A stretch of 64,000 nt of DNA, taken from positions 9,920,001 to 9,984,000 of the forward strand of contig OY783221.1 in assembly GCA_963678705.1 (NCBI GenBank), given 5' to 3'. Below the pieces are notes generated by a model that was not told the DNA's origin, did not search any database, and was given only the letters and a program-made list of their open reading frames with translations. The stretch comes from Panorpa germanica. Its lineage: Eukaryota; Arthropoda; Insecta; Mecoptera; Panorpidae. Below, one piece after another: positions 46,975 to 57,722 of the stretch (its first letter is position 1; each line of letters begins with the position of its first letter). A program made the translations under genes and the position numbers.

Positions 46975-47115
46975 CATGCGGTTAAACTGAAATTCAAATT
47001 TGATATAGCTATATCTCCGTCAACTTTTGAATATTTATAAAAATAAAAACATCAATATACATATATTTTGCTTTATTTCAATAAAAAATTAAAAGAATGT
47101 TAATAAAATTTTAAG
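46975..47115 (+). mobile_element. M4 repeat, right-end fragment
   Basis: CAAATTTGATATAGCTATAT, CTCCGTCAACTTTTGAATAT and ATCAATATACATATATT parallel the right end of the M4 copies at 35.9 and 57.6 kb (AATTGCTATATCTACGTCAAC, then ATTTAGATATTTATTA). It is diverged. Confidence 0.55.
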
Positions 47116-48719
47116 AATGTTTAAAGAAAGTTTACAAGTCTATTAAATTACAAAAAGAAAAACTTGCGATATTCATTTCCCTTCCTTACTTACTCTTACA
47201 CAATACAACTGTGGAAACAAGGCTGCCACAATTGGACATTAAATATATATTGTAAATGCCTTAGCCGGTACTTGTGACTCATAACGAACACCGGTTAGGT
47301 GCAACTAAAATTTCCAGCATACTCCATATATCCTTCTATCCATCCATATCCTTCACACCCTAAATTTACAACATTTTAGATACGACATAAATCTTGTATC
47401 TATCAAACTTTAAACTTGTGGCTAAGTAGAAGCGTACTCTGTTTACATGAGTCGTTAAAAAAAAAACTTTAAACTATAAAACAATCCTTGACAGTTTATT
47501 AGATATAAATAAGTATATAATTAAAGACGTATTCATAACAAAAGTGAAGTATTTTGTATATTTAATACCAACATATATAATCCCACGTTGTGAATGCATC
47601 ATTAAATGACATATGACGTATGACATGGAGTCTAACAGATCGGTTTGCTGAACTGCATGCACTGTATTTGCATGTCCCTGTGGTGCAGGGGTCGCTCACT
47701 GACATTACGTCACTTAGAGGCTCTTCACCACTATCATTAATAACAAAACCATTATGTACAATGCAGAGTACAGGGCTGTATGTGTAAGGGTACAACCCAG
47801 TACAAAAACAAACAAAAAAAGTAATATGTTTTAAATATAGTACTTTATCGATGCTTTATTAAATAGGAAATTCTTTATTAATTATTAATTATACCCACAG
47901 AACTTAACTTAAATTGCACTTATTAGACCCCCTATTTTTTAAGTGTTTAATTAGCGTCCGTTAACTGTTGACTGTTTTTCAAAAGCCTATATTTTCTATG
48001 ACTATGTCTTACTATCAGTACTTCAAAGTTATCCAACAGGTTATGGGCCCAGTGAAAGATAAGTTAACTCGTATATTTATCACAATACCCTATACCAAGA
48101 TAAGTATGGTATGGGCAATGACGGATTTAACGCAAGGTTCTGATGGGACTCACAAAACCACAACAAAATTACATTTTTTTCTAGTCTTACAAAATTTGGT
48201 TTGCAGTGTTAATTACGTATAAGTTTACAAGAGATGAACGCAGCAATAAATGCATCTATGGCCCGTTATACAGATGTGTATTAAATAACAGGTATATTGC
48301 ATATGTATAAGTCCGAATGACGTGAATGAATGTATATAAATAGGAAGCAATTTTTATTTTTAAACTACACCACTAATTTAACCCCAAAACCACATTTGCA
48401 ACCCCTATTTTTTTTTTTTTTTAGCTAAATGACACCTTTAAGTAGATTTGGCAATACATACCACATATTTACATAAAACCGAAACGCAACCCATCAATCA
48501 TTCAGTTTTCCTCACATTTTAAACTTTTTACTCATTTTTAAAACAACCCCACATGAACTGACATTCACATATGGCTATTTATAATATTTGTATCTTATTT
48601 GGAATAAATAACTAGATGTATAACCCACACACACACACTTGCAAGTTATGACAATGAAACGCTTTTTAGAATCATTAAAAATATAAATGTTATAATTACA
48701 TTTGGCGTTATAATTACAG
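47116..48719. other. no gene seen
   Basis: Spacer with T(14) near 48409. The frames at 47474-47795 and 47968-48222 lack motifs. Confidence 0.5.
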
Positions 48720-48733
48720 TAGCAGAGATTGTA

Positions 48734-49002
48734 TTTTATTTAATTTATTTAACGTCGGCCTATTTCCGATGCTGAGTCCTATCACCGACGACCTTTTTCA
48801 ATGTTGGCAGTATTTATGGTGTCGTGGCCTCATATATGTGTACTACACCACTGCCTAATAAGTGTACGATTATGTATGACCATAATCAATATAAGTTCAT
48901 AATAACCAAACCCAGAAAATATATATCTGGTCCGGGGATCGAACCCGAAGACACAGCAATCGGCGTCAAGCATCAATGCTCTCGCCCACTGTGTCGTCTC
49001 AA
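48734..49002 (-). mobile_element. tRNA-derived SINE, complete copy (269 bp)
   Basis: On the minus strand the head contains a box A-like CAGTGGGCGAGAGC and, about 35 bases on, box B GGGTTCGATCCCCGG. These are the internal polymerase III promoter elements of tRNA-derived SINEs. The body continues through GTACACTTATTAGGCAG and CACGACACCATAAATACTGC to AAATAGGCCGACGTTAAAT and an AATAAATTAAATAAAAT tail. TAGCAGAGATTGTA (48720-48733) and TAGCCGAGATTGTA (49003-49016) flank it, a 14-bp duplication with one mismatch. Fragments recur at 1.4, 10.2, 10.8 and 13.0 kb. Which LINE shares its tail is not evident here. The overlapping 69- and 75-codon frames are incidental. Confidence 0.88.
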
Positions 49003-49016
49003 TAGCCGAGATTGTA

Positions 49017-49477
49017 GAAACAAAACATTGTGAAATTTGAAGAAAGAAGATATGCATAACCTTCAGGACAGTGCAGTAGTTTTATGTTTTATTTAAAAAT
49101 GAGTGTCGTGAATTAAAAGAAAACAATATCCAGACACATTTGTATTAAATTTTTGTTGGTAAAACCTGTTTAATCCTGTTTATGTTTTGTGTTCCTTTCC
49201 TTTCCTCACACTTAGGAAGTTTGGTGGTAAAATATAAGAACTGTATTCGAGATAATCAGGTCGTAGCCTCTAATACTCAACTATTTTAAGGTAAAGGTTC
49301 GATTCCTGCAAATGGAAAAAATATAAAGACTGAGAAAAATGAAGAACGATTGCGATCTCTTGCGGGTTGGGGATAGGACAATTTTGCTTAAAATTTATGG
49401 AACGCTATGTGAAAAATTAACAATAGAGATAAAGAGCAAATATGAAAAGATATGGGAGTTATCGAAATAGCAATGTA
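49017..49477. other. no gene seen; isolated box B-like word
   Basis: AAGGTTCGATTCCTGC near 49296 resembles a tRNA T-arm. The T stem does not pair well and no acceptor stem could be drawn, so no tRNA is called. Confidence 0.5.
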
Positions 49478-49713
49478 TCCAGTAAATAATTTTGTGAAGT
49501 AACCTTTTTTATTACATTTCTATCACTATTTCACTTTAATTATAGTTCGCGTCAACTTTACCTTCTTTGTATTCCAACAGGTGGAGTGGTTTCGTCATTT
49601 GTACCGATAAAATAGACATTTCATATGAACTACTGTGAATGAACTCTTTCATGATAAAAAAATCATACGCATCTTCAATTTGATGGCAAAGTGATTCCAA
49701 AATGTTTACTGGT
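49478..49713 (-). mobile_element. M1 MITE, complete copy
   Basis: Left CCAGTAAATAATTTTG and right CAAAATGTTTACTGG are inverted ends. The interior matches the 13225-13473 copy on the opposite strand (CACTTTAATTATAGTTCGC, AACAGGTGGAGTGGTTTC, AGACATTTCATATGAA, AAAAAATCATACGCATC). Confidence 0.85.
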
Positions 49714-49749
49714 AGTAGAGAAAAATTAAAATACAAAGCTGCAATGATT

Positions 49750-49955
49750 AGAACATGAAGAAGGAATGGAAGGAAACAGAACCGCTAAGAAAGTCATGGA
49801 AGGAAATCCAAAGATTGTAAGATTGCGAGGAAGAATAAGTGGTGAAGGACTTAAAGAAGATAGGTGTGATGAATTGGAAGAGGAAGATGACCAATAGAAA
49901 TTAATAGGGAAATAATATTAAAGGAGGTCAGTGTTCTACACGGACTGTAGCGTCA
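49750..49955 (+). mobile_element. LINE-E C-terminal fragment
   Basis: Reading with small frame changes, the plus strand encodes RTAKKVMEGNPKIVRLRGR, then VVKDLKKIGVMNWKRKMTNR and REIILKEVSVLHGL before a stop. This follows the common insect retrotransposon C-terminal pattern G+xxxRWxDxVKxDLKxxGxxNWxxxAxDRxxWRxIIxxAKxxxGL. No upstream domains, no poly(A) and no duplications were found, so it is a small decayed piece. Confidence 0.6.
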
Positions 49956-52249
49956 ACATGACAATAAAAGAACAGTAAGAACTTTACATTTACTTTAAAA
50001 CGTATGGTAAAGAAATAACCAAAATGAAATAAAAGTATGAACATATTTTTAATTATATATTTACGAGAAATAAGTGATGAAATCTCAGTTCTTAAAAAGA
50101 GATAGTGGAATTAATTAAGAGAATTAATTAAAAGAAGGAAATTAAACAGTCATTAAATTTAAGACGAAAAGATATTATACGAGTGTTTTACAGTTAACAA
50201 CGATTTATTATTAAGATTAAGTATACGACTATTAAGTAATGTATGAGCCGAGGCCGACTCATTAATGATAAACTCTATAAAGTTAATATAGCGAGAAGCA
50301 AGAAGATTTAACTAATCAAAACGTACCATCTTGTTTTTACTTTCTCAGTTACTGATACGGACCAAGGGGTCAAGGGGTAAGCGGAATGACGCCATATCTC
50401 TGCACGGTATTTTAATTTCTGTTTCGTAGAAGGATCATGTATCAAACTTTGCGAGGAACAATTAAGGATCATTCCCACCTACTCTTTGAGTTATAAGAAT
50501 AGCATAGTATCAGAAATTATTAGGATATACTAAGGCGAACATAGTATTGATACAATAGTATTTATTAACAAATATAAGAACTGTATACGAAGCAAGATGG
50601 CTGAATGACTGTTACATTGAGAATGCCGTCTCAAAGGCAGAACAGACCAATGTGTATTCCAGAGTTGTTAATGTTAAGATAAGACTGAAGCCAGAGTTGT
50701 ATTTGGAGTCATAGAGCGCAATATAGCTAACATTACCATAGGACAATATACGTTATAGAAAATAAAGTAACTTCAAACATACTTATAACTTTCTGATAAG
50801 AAAACTAATGACTAAAATACAAATACAAAACAAAAAATGTATATGTGAATTCTCGCAGTGCATCGCTATGAATTCAACTCAGGCGTAGCGATGACATCAT
50901 GCAGAATTGCAAAGGTTATGCATCAAGACGTTCATGCAACTATTTCGGAATTTACGGAATTGGACACAGGGACTCAGTACAGGATATTCGAAACAAATTC
51001 GGCATTACAACTTCGACACATACAGATCGGTTAAAGGGAGCTGCCAATATACATATTCGATTGGAATTGATTATTAATAAATGATTGTAATATAATTATT
51101 GACTTTTGAATTGAGAGGACCCTAACATTGCTTATGATTAAATACAAAAATAAAAATGCTTAGAGTAAATTATTTTACTTTTCTGTCTGATGGACTTATT
51201 AGTTTCAAATATTAAAATTATAGCATAAACCTGTCAACTATATGCCAAAGATATCAATAAGGCAATAAATAAAATACTTAGTTTAAACAGTGATAACTGC
51301 TTTAACCTAAAAATACCAGTAATTTATTTTCAAAGAATAAATTTCTATATTAAAGGTATACACAAAATAAACACATTGAAAAAAGAAAAATAATTCTGTC
51401 TTAAAAGTTGATAATGAAAATGAAAGACGGTTTCATTAACTTTGTTCATGGTGCTTATCTTTGCCAATGGTCAAAACTTTGCAAAAGAATTCAAAAAAAA
51501 CGATCTTAGCTAGTAACCAAAATGTATGCTTCTTCTTATTTTCAAAATAATGATCGTGAGACATCTCCAAATAATTGAAGTTTAAATTAAATAGGCAGAT
51601 GTATGTCAAAGTGTACCCTCTATCTGATTCAATACTCGGATAACTCATAAATGCAACCAAAATAAATTATACCGCAGATAAACTAGTCTAATATTACTGG
51701 AATCCATACAACTCGAACATTGTTCTCGTCGTTATCTCAAAACTAAATATTCGGAGATGTACGACTATTGAACTGTACGATTCATATGTTTATTTTTCAC
51801 CAGTACAAAAATGTATCAGAAAAACATTGAATACAAAATGTTTACAGGATTTACAGGACTTTCAGGATTGCACTGTGAACCTATATAGCTGTTGGGAAAG
51901 TCTGGAAAACGCTCCAGATAGCCTTAGGGTACATATCGATGGAGAAAAGCACCAGAGATCCCTCTGCAAAGAGTAAAAACTCTACCAGTAGCCGCTACGT
52001 TGGTCTACTCGCTTGATTCCCCACGAGAAACAGGGTCCAGTACAGAATAATAAGATTGCTGACTTAGTTTTGTGAATGCAGAGGCGAATTAGTTAATCCA
52101 CATTCAGAAAAGAAAAACAATACCAAATATAATATTTTTATTTAACATATTACAAGCGAGATCTAAGGTTGAAAGCGGAAGACGGTGACTTCAATTACGT
52201 ATGGGTAGTCCTCATGACACCTTATGTTATGTCTTATGTATGATACAGA
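49956..52249. other. no supported gene
   Basis: Spacer. A 61-codon plus frame at 50899-51084 (VQDIRNKFGITTSTHTDRLK) is vaguely like the post-reverse-transcriptase region of some LINEs, but too short to assign. A box A-like GATGGCTGAATGACTG near 50600 has no good box B. Confidence 0.45.
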
Positions 52250-52410
52250 CTGAAGCGACATAACACATTTGTTGTAAGAAGTTATACAGCACGTCCACAC
52301 TAGTGCGATATGCAACTTAATATGTCGGAAGCTTTCATATTTCGAACGAATTCCTTCAACCTGTTTTAGAAAAAAATATTTAACAATAGACCATTGTTGA
52401 CAGCGAGTGA
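52250..52410 (-). mobile_element. M3 repeat, right-half fragment
   Basis: The reverse complement reads GAATTCGTTCGAAATATGAA, AGCTT, TTGCATATCGCACTAGTGTG, GACGTGCTGTATAACTTCTT and ACAACAAATGTGTTATGTCGC. It closely follows 37755-37845 of the M3 element. Confidence 0.8.
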
Positions 52411-53048
52411 CACTGATATTCAAATATAAACCGGAATTTGGTCCATTTGACTCAGATAGAGAATGAATAGCGCAGCACGCTGGTGAATAGTTAGCAGGAG
52501 AATAGAGAGAGGACAGTCATACTCACGATCTGCAGTCTTACGTCTGCCATTTCAGTGCATCAATGAGTGAATAGAAAGTAGCAGCGTCTGTTGCGCAACG
52601 CATTATTAATAATTATCCTACCCCTCGTAATATTTAACGAAATCACTCATAAAGGACTCCATGGGTCGTATTCAGTTGTCGCTTAACCATGTTGGTGCAT
52701 ACATAATCTCCTATAATTCCCTGTTAGACCTAATAAATAGCTACAACTATAACATTTTAGCAGGTACCATATTCTCGTGAACGAAAGTGTGAATTTGAGA
52801 AAAATTTTGAAGGGAACTATGATGCATATTATATGAAATTCTCTAAATGTCAAATTGGATAATAAATGGTGCATCGTACTTGTAGAGTACGGCCCTGTAT
52901 TGAAGGTACACTACAATGTTTAACCAAATAAAAAAAACCGGACAATGCTTTTACCTTTGCAAGTCTATTTACTTCTTTATTTCATTTTCTTTCTTCTTAT
53001 TTTCAGCTTGAGTATAAGGGTCTAATGCAATTTAACATTTTGTATATA
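52411..53048. other. no gene seen
   Basis: Spacer of mixed composition. The 63-codon minus frame at 52683-52874 has no motif. Confidence 0.5.
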
Positions 53049-53078
53049 CACCTTATATATATATATATATATAAGGTG
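53049..53078. repeat. perfect 30-base palindrome with (TA)n core
   Basis: CACCTTATATA...TATATAAGGTG is its own reverse complement. It is a cruciform-prone simple-sequence palindrome. Confidence 0.9.
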
Positions 53079-53224
53079 AAAGTAGAGCTTGCTTAAGGCC
53101 AGCAAAGTTTGTTTACGCTTAACTAATAACTAAAATATATTTGATAATAAACAGATATTTAATGTTTATATCATGCATTAAATCTTGTTTGTTTAATTAC
53201 TTCTTTTTTATTGCGAATACGAAG

Positions 53225-53560
53225 GTAGTTTGATAATTCAGTGACCTTTTTTTTAAAGCGTTTTATTTATCAACATAGTCTCCTTTAAGCTCGACACATT
53301 TAGTTCAGCGTTTTTTCAATGTTATTATTCCTTCTAAATTATAGGTTTTCTTAAAACCTTCAAAATAGGTGTTTGTTTCAGTTGTTTCAGAGATGACCTC
53401 TTTGATAGGCCCAAATTTCTTACCGTACAGCCATTTCTTCAGGTTGGAAAACAGGAAATAGTCACTGGAGGCTAAAACTTGAGAATATGCGGAATGGGGT
53501 AGCAGTTTGTAGATTAATATATGATTTTTCCCATGGAGACTACACACTCAATCGCAATCG
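53225..53560 (-). mobile_element. mariner transposase C-terminal remnant (second type)
   Basis: The minus-strand frame 53305-53547 reads HSAYSQVLASSDYFLFSNLK, KWLYGKKFG, then EVISETTETNTYFEGFKKTY. After a frame change comes TKCVELKGDYVDK and a stop. This is the PPYSPDLAPSDYFLF..LKKWLxGK+F...YFE...W.KCxxLxGDYVEK pattern of mariner transposases. The SPD with the catalytic Asp is changed to SQV, so it is catalytically dead. The N-terminal half and terminal repeats were not seen. It is distinct from the relics at 14.6 and 44.3 kb. Confidence 0.85.
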
Positions 53561-53673
53561 CAAGGATAGCTGATTTCAATGATTGTGAATCACAAACTAG
53601 AAGACGAAGGTTGCTTAAAATGTTACAGTAGTCTAGTAATTGATGGTAGTTGGTAGTTGAATTATCAAATTAC

Positions 53674-53690
53674 ACTCGTATATATTGTTA
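53674..53690. repeat. target-site duplication of LINE-A, left copy
   Basis: ACTCGTATATATTGTTA; its partner at 54136-54151 lacks one T. Confidence 0.75.
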
Positions 53691-54135
53691 TTTTTATTTT
53701 AATGTTTTTGCCATTTGGCACCACATTCTCGTGCCTTAACTCATTTATTTACATATCATTGTGCTTCATTCAATTTTGATCCTTATTAAATCTAAACATT
53801 CTCACTCCTTTCAAAAGAAAAAAAATCCTTATAACAATAAAAACAAAACTGCAAATGCTTCGCTCCTTCTGTTCCTTTTCTATCCTCGTTCCTTTTCTCT
53901 ATCTCCGCCATCCATCTCTTCCTTTCACTGCCTCCCTTTAATAACTGGCCAATATTCTTTTGGCTTATTACCATTTTCTCACATGAAAACTTAATATGCT
54001 CCAATGTTTCTATCTCCGTTCCACACAACCTGGCGTTCCAACATCCTTTTCTCGCTATTTGCCCAGTATCTGTTTCCTTTCTCCTCGTTTCCCAATCTAA
54101 ATCTGGCAATCCTTCTCATGTTTTTTGTATTGTAG
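53691..54135 (-). mobile_element. LINE-A 3' fragment with target-site duplication
   Basis: The minus-strand frame 53792-54109 reads ARLCGTEIETLEHIKFSCEK, NIGQLLKGGSERKRWMAEIE, then a basic tail. The 3' UTR has GTGCCAAATGGCAAAAACAT and AAAATAAAAATAA. It is closely related to the 39645 copy. ACTCGTATATATTGTTA (53674-53690) and ACTCGTATATATGTTA (54136-54151) flank it and differ by one base of length, giving a clear duplication. It is severely 5'-truncated and lies next to a mariner relic on the same strand. Confidence 0.87.
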
Positions 54136-54151
54136 ACTCGTATATATGTTA
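54136..54151. repeat. target-site duplication of LINE-A, right copy
   Basis: ACTCGTATATATGTTA; partner of 53674-53690. Confidence 0.75.
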
Positions 54152-54504
54152 TGGGGGACAAACGTGGAGAGAAAAAAACTAAATTGTAAAGTGAAAGAAT
54201 CGTTGAAGAGAAGGATGGGTAGATGTTATTGGGAGAAGGAGACGAGAGTACCTAAACGAACAAGTATTCCTATTCAAAGTACTAGTTTATGATTTAAAAG
54301 GGTTTGTCCTGATATTTTATTACTATTTTCCTTTTCATTTCATGCAAATAATATTATTATCCAATGGTCAAACTTTTGCGCTACTTTATCTCACAAAACA
54401 AGTTCTGTTTATGAGGTCTATCAGCCCTCGTGGCTATCACACCACAGTGGCGTTAGCACTATTAGTAAGCATATCAGAAATTAAACTATATTATAAAAAT
54501 GTTG
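54152..54504. other. no gene seen
   Basis: Spacer with a purine-rich stretch at about 54155-54250. It is not assignable. Confidence 0.45.
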
Positions 54505-54665
54505 TCTAGATATTTGAGAGCAGAGAAAACCTAAAAAACCATATTGATTTTATCAATGAATCTAATTGAATCCCTATAGTTTATTTTATAAACTATAAAT
54601 TATATATAACAAATGTTTTTTAATTTATGTATTGTTCACTCGTTGCACTCAAATAAGTATTAAAA
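54505..54665 (+). mobile_element. LINE-B 3' end
   Basis: The plus strand encodes IFESRENLKNHIDFINESN followed by a stop, the LINE-B C-terminus. A short UTR ending CGTTGCACTCAAATAAGTAT then an A-run matches the LINE-B 3' signature with changes. Confidence 0.8.
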
Positions 54666-55934
54666 AACAGAAACAAACAAAATTAACTAGTATTAATTCA
54701 AAAACCTCTTCGTTGGCTAAAACTCATATCTACACCAAAACAATATTATTTGTACATCATATATTATTATAAACATATTTTAAAAATGTCTTTCTTGCAC
54801 GAATAACAGGATTCATATTTTTTTAACAATCACAAACAAATGTCCTAACATTAATAAAAAGAAACTTCTAAAAATTCATCCTTGTCAAATTGAAATGTAA
54901 ATCTGGTGAATAAACTGCTACAAATTGCCACCCCTGAAGAACATTCATTTTTTAATACAAGTTAAAGTGTTTATACTTGTCAACCTTCGTACCGCATTGT
55001 ACCAGGGAAGGGAAACCTTTTAATATGCTCTATAACAGTCATTAGAGTTACATCTAGTCTTGTATTTTATACAGTTATAATATTTGTTAATAAATTTTCA
55101 TTTGATAAATTCAAGGAACGCTTGCAATAGGTTGCCTATCTCTGTTATATGCCGCTTTATGCGTCATGCGTGTGTTTATAAATTAACAACAGAACGGATT
55201 GAGTTGAGTTACTATAGCGTGCTTCATCGAAATAAAATAAAACGCGATAGGTAGATAGGTGACAAGAGACAGAAGATTGACAGGCGGGGGACATTTGGAC
55301 AGACAGACAGTTAATATAAATTTGTAAATAGTCAGGTGAAGGCATTCGAGGAGAGAGGTGGGGGTTGTAAAGTAAGGGTAACAATATCTGGAGCAAGTTA
55401 ACTAAAGATTCATTATGATTAATTTATTTAAGGTTGGCACAAAAGTAGTTTCGTTTTTCAGACTCTGAAGAAATGTACCAACTTCTACTTCGTTTAGAAC
55501 TATGTACAGAGAAGACATTAAATTTCTATTAATTGTGCTAAAATATGTAAATAATAAAAATAAATTAATAATTAACTAAAGTGTAGGATGCATGGATGAA
55601 CATGGTATTAAATATTTCTTTAATTTATTGTATAATTTTGATCCTTTAATTAGCCTATCATTTAATTGCTTATAATTTCAATAAAATTGTGTTTATTTAA
55701 AAAAAAAAATCACAATTGCGATCCTTATGGTTAATTCTGTCAGTATATAGCATACATTTCTAGATTTTAACACACATTGTTCGCATCCCAAATTGAAGAG
55801 CGGTCTCCTACGAAAGAATGAGCATTTGTATGGGCCTGATAGCATCAACCGCATTGACTTTATCGAATAGATGCTCCTACAAGCCAACAAGCTACAGGGC
55901 CAACAACATAGATCGGCATGCATTTCAGAGGTTG
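54666..55934. other. no gene seen
   Basis: AT-rich spacer. The overlapping frames at 55693-56012 run into an M1 repeat and have no motif. Confidence 0.5.
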
Positions 55935-56163
55935 CCCAGTAAAATTTTTGGGGAAGTGACCTGTTTTGTGACGTTTCTATCACTAATACTCTTTAATTAT
56001 AGTTCGCATTAACTTTATCTTCATTTGTATTCCGACAGATGGAGTGGTTTCATCATTTGTAGCCGATAGAATAGACATTTCATATGAACGACTGCCAGAA
56101 ACTGAACTCTTTCATGACAAAAAAATCATACGCATCTTCAATACGACGAAAATGTTTACTGGG
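55935..56163 (-). mobile_element. M1 MITE, complete copy (229 bp)
   Basis: CCCAGTAAAATTTTTGG at the left and AAAATGTTTACTGGG at the right. It has the same orientation and interior as the 49478 copy (TTTAATTATAGTTCGCA, GACAGATGGAGTGGTTTCAT, AAAAAATCATACGCATC). TG flanks both sides as a possible 2-bp duplication. Confidence 0.87.
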
Positions 56164-56377
56164 TGCTTTTCAAATCAACCTCGATAAGCAATGGAGACGC
56201 TAGCACATTTGTATGACTAACCATACAGATCGTACTAAAATATAATAACGTGAATACGTTTGATGCAAGCAGTACGGACCTGTGAACGCCTAATCAGAGT
56301 GAAACAATTGTGAAAGTAAAATGGGTACGATTAAGGATGCGAAGAAGAGAAGAATTTTTTAAAACTTCGCGGTTTAA

Positions 56378-56493
56378 AACTAATTTAATCTCTTTATTTT
56401 AAATACCCATACTCGTGTCTTTAATTTGTAAATTATTTATTAATTATAATTATTAATTGAAGCGATCAAATTAATATTTAAAAAAAAGAAAAA
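56378..56493 (+). mobile_element. LINE-B 3' UTR fragment
   Basis: AACTAATTTAATCTCTTTAT, then TTTAAATACCCATACTCGTG and a final AATTAATATTTAAAAAAAAG, match the LINE-B terminus. The GTTGATGCAC signature is degraded to TGAAGCGATC. Confidence 0.6.
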
Positions 56494-57261
56494 CTTCATG
56501 GTGTCTATTACATATCTAATTAAAAATTCAACTTCCATGCAAACGCTTAGAATTCGACAAATTCGGACCAACATCGAAATGACAATATAATTTTGATTAG
56601 AATACATAGATAAATCACTCTAGATTCAAATTTAATCGATTAAATCCACTCTAAAACTATCGTATAGCTAAAAAAAATTAATTAGAAGAAACGACTCAAT
56701 CGGTACCGAATTAACTAACTGTGTTACAATTCTACAAAATCCCAATAAAACAAAAAACAAATAAAAAATCCTCCATTCTCTTCCCTATGTTTGCATATAA
56801 CGTCCTCTATCATATCCCCGCATGAAAACAAAGAATATAAATATCTTCCAGTTGACTTGTAATATTTCGCCTTCATATTCCAAATTACATCACAAGTCCC
56901 CAGCACCAGTCTGGCCTGCACCAGTTCCCTGCTAGAGCAACAGACAAAACGTAACAGTACGACGACTAGCTTTATCCAAATGTAGTACTATGTTATTCCA
57001 TATAATGGTTTTTATTCGACTCCCAATGGAGTTCACCCTTTTTGTACACAAATCCCATAGAGTATTGTGAATCACACCTACCGAATTAAAACCAACAGGG
57101 AAATGCTACTGAATTATATATATCAATACGGAGTCTGAATTTGTTTGTGGAGAATACCATTATATTTTATTATTAATATAAATGATTCTTGACTGGCTGT
57201 GATTAAGTTCAGAGAACGTGCTTTAAGTGCTATCTGCCATATGGTTGATAGAGAAATATCT
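56494..57261. other. no gene seen
   Basis: Spacer. The 65-codon minus frame at 56724-56921 (VICKHREENGGFFICF) has no known motif. Confidence 0.45.
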
Positions 57262-57722
57262 TTTTTATTGTGTAATAGGCTTATGTCCTTGTCTTAATTT
57301 CTATAAAACTGTACTATATATTGATAAAGTGGTTACTAGAACCTCAAATGTCCCATTATTTTTTAATAACTCTTTATATGTTAGGAGAAATTAACAATTA
57401 AAAAAGGAATTCAACGTTATAGAACATTCCAAGGCATGTAACATCATAACTACTAAGTTGCTATATATTTTATACAACAGAGCGTAATAGAGATAGCATA
57501 TTAAACACCGAACTATTATCCATAGAAAAAATAACTGACCTGCCCTTACTAGTACGACACCTCATAAATATAACCCACATCTGTAGCGCTAAAACTACAA
57601 TTTGAATTTTTAATTGCTATATCTACGTCAACATTTAGATATTTATTAAATTAAAAACGTTAATATACATTTATTAACATCAATTTCAACTAACAATTAA
57701 AAAATCGACCACTAAAAAATGA
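57262..57722 (+). mobile_element. M4 interspersed repeat
   Basis: It is collinear with 35582-36060: AGGCTTATGTCCTTG, TTCTATAAAACTGTACTATA, TTTATATGTTAGGAGA, TATAGAACATTCCAAGGCAT, TGTAGCGCTAAAAC and AAAAATCGACCACTAAAAAA. Part of the left-central block (the TCTCTTTAATTATTAAAGG segment) is deleted. Confidence 0.8.

Noticed and set aside
49262..49312. Possible tRNA (GGTTCGATTCC word)
   Set aside because: The T stem does not pair properly and no acceptor or anticodon stem could be built.
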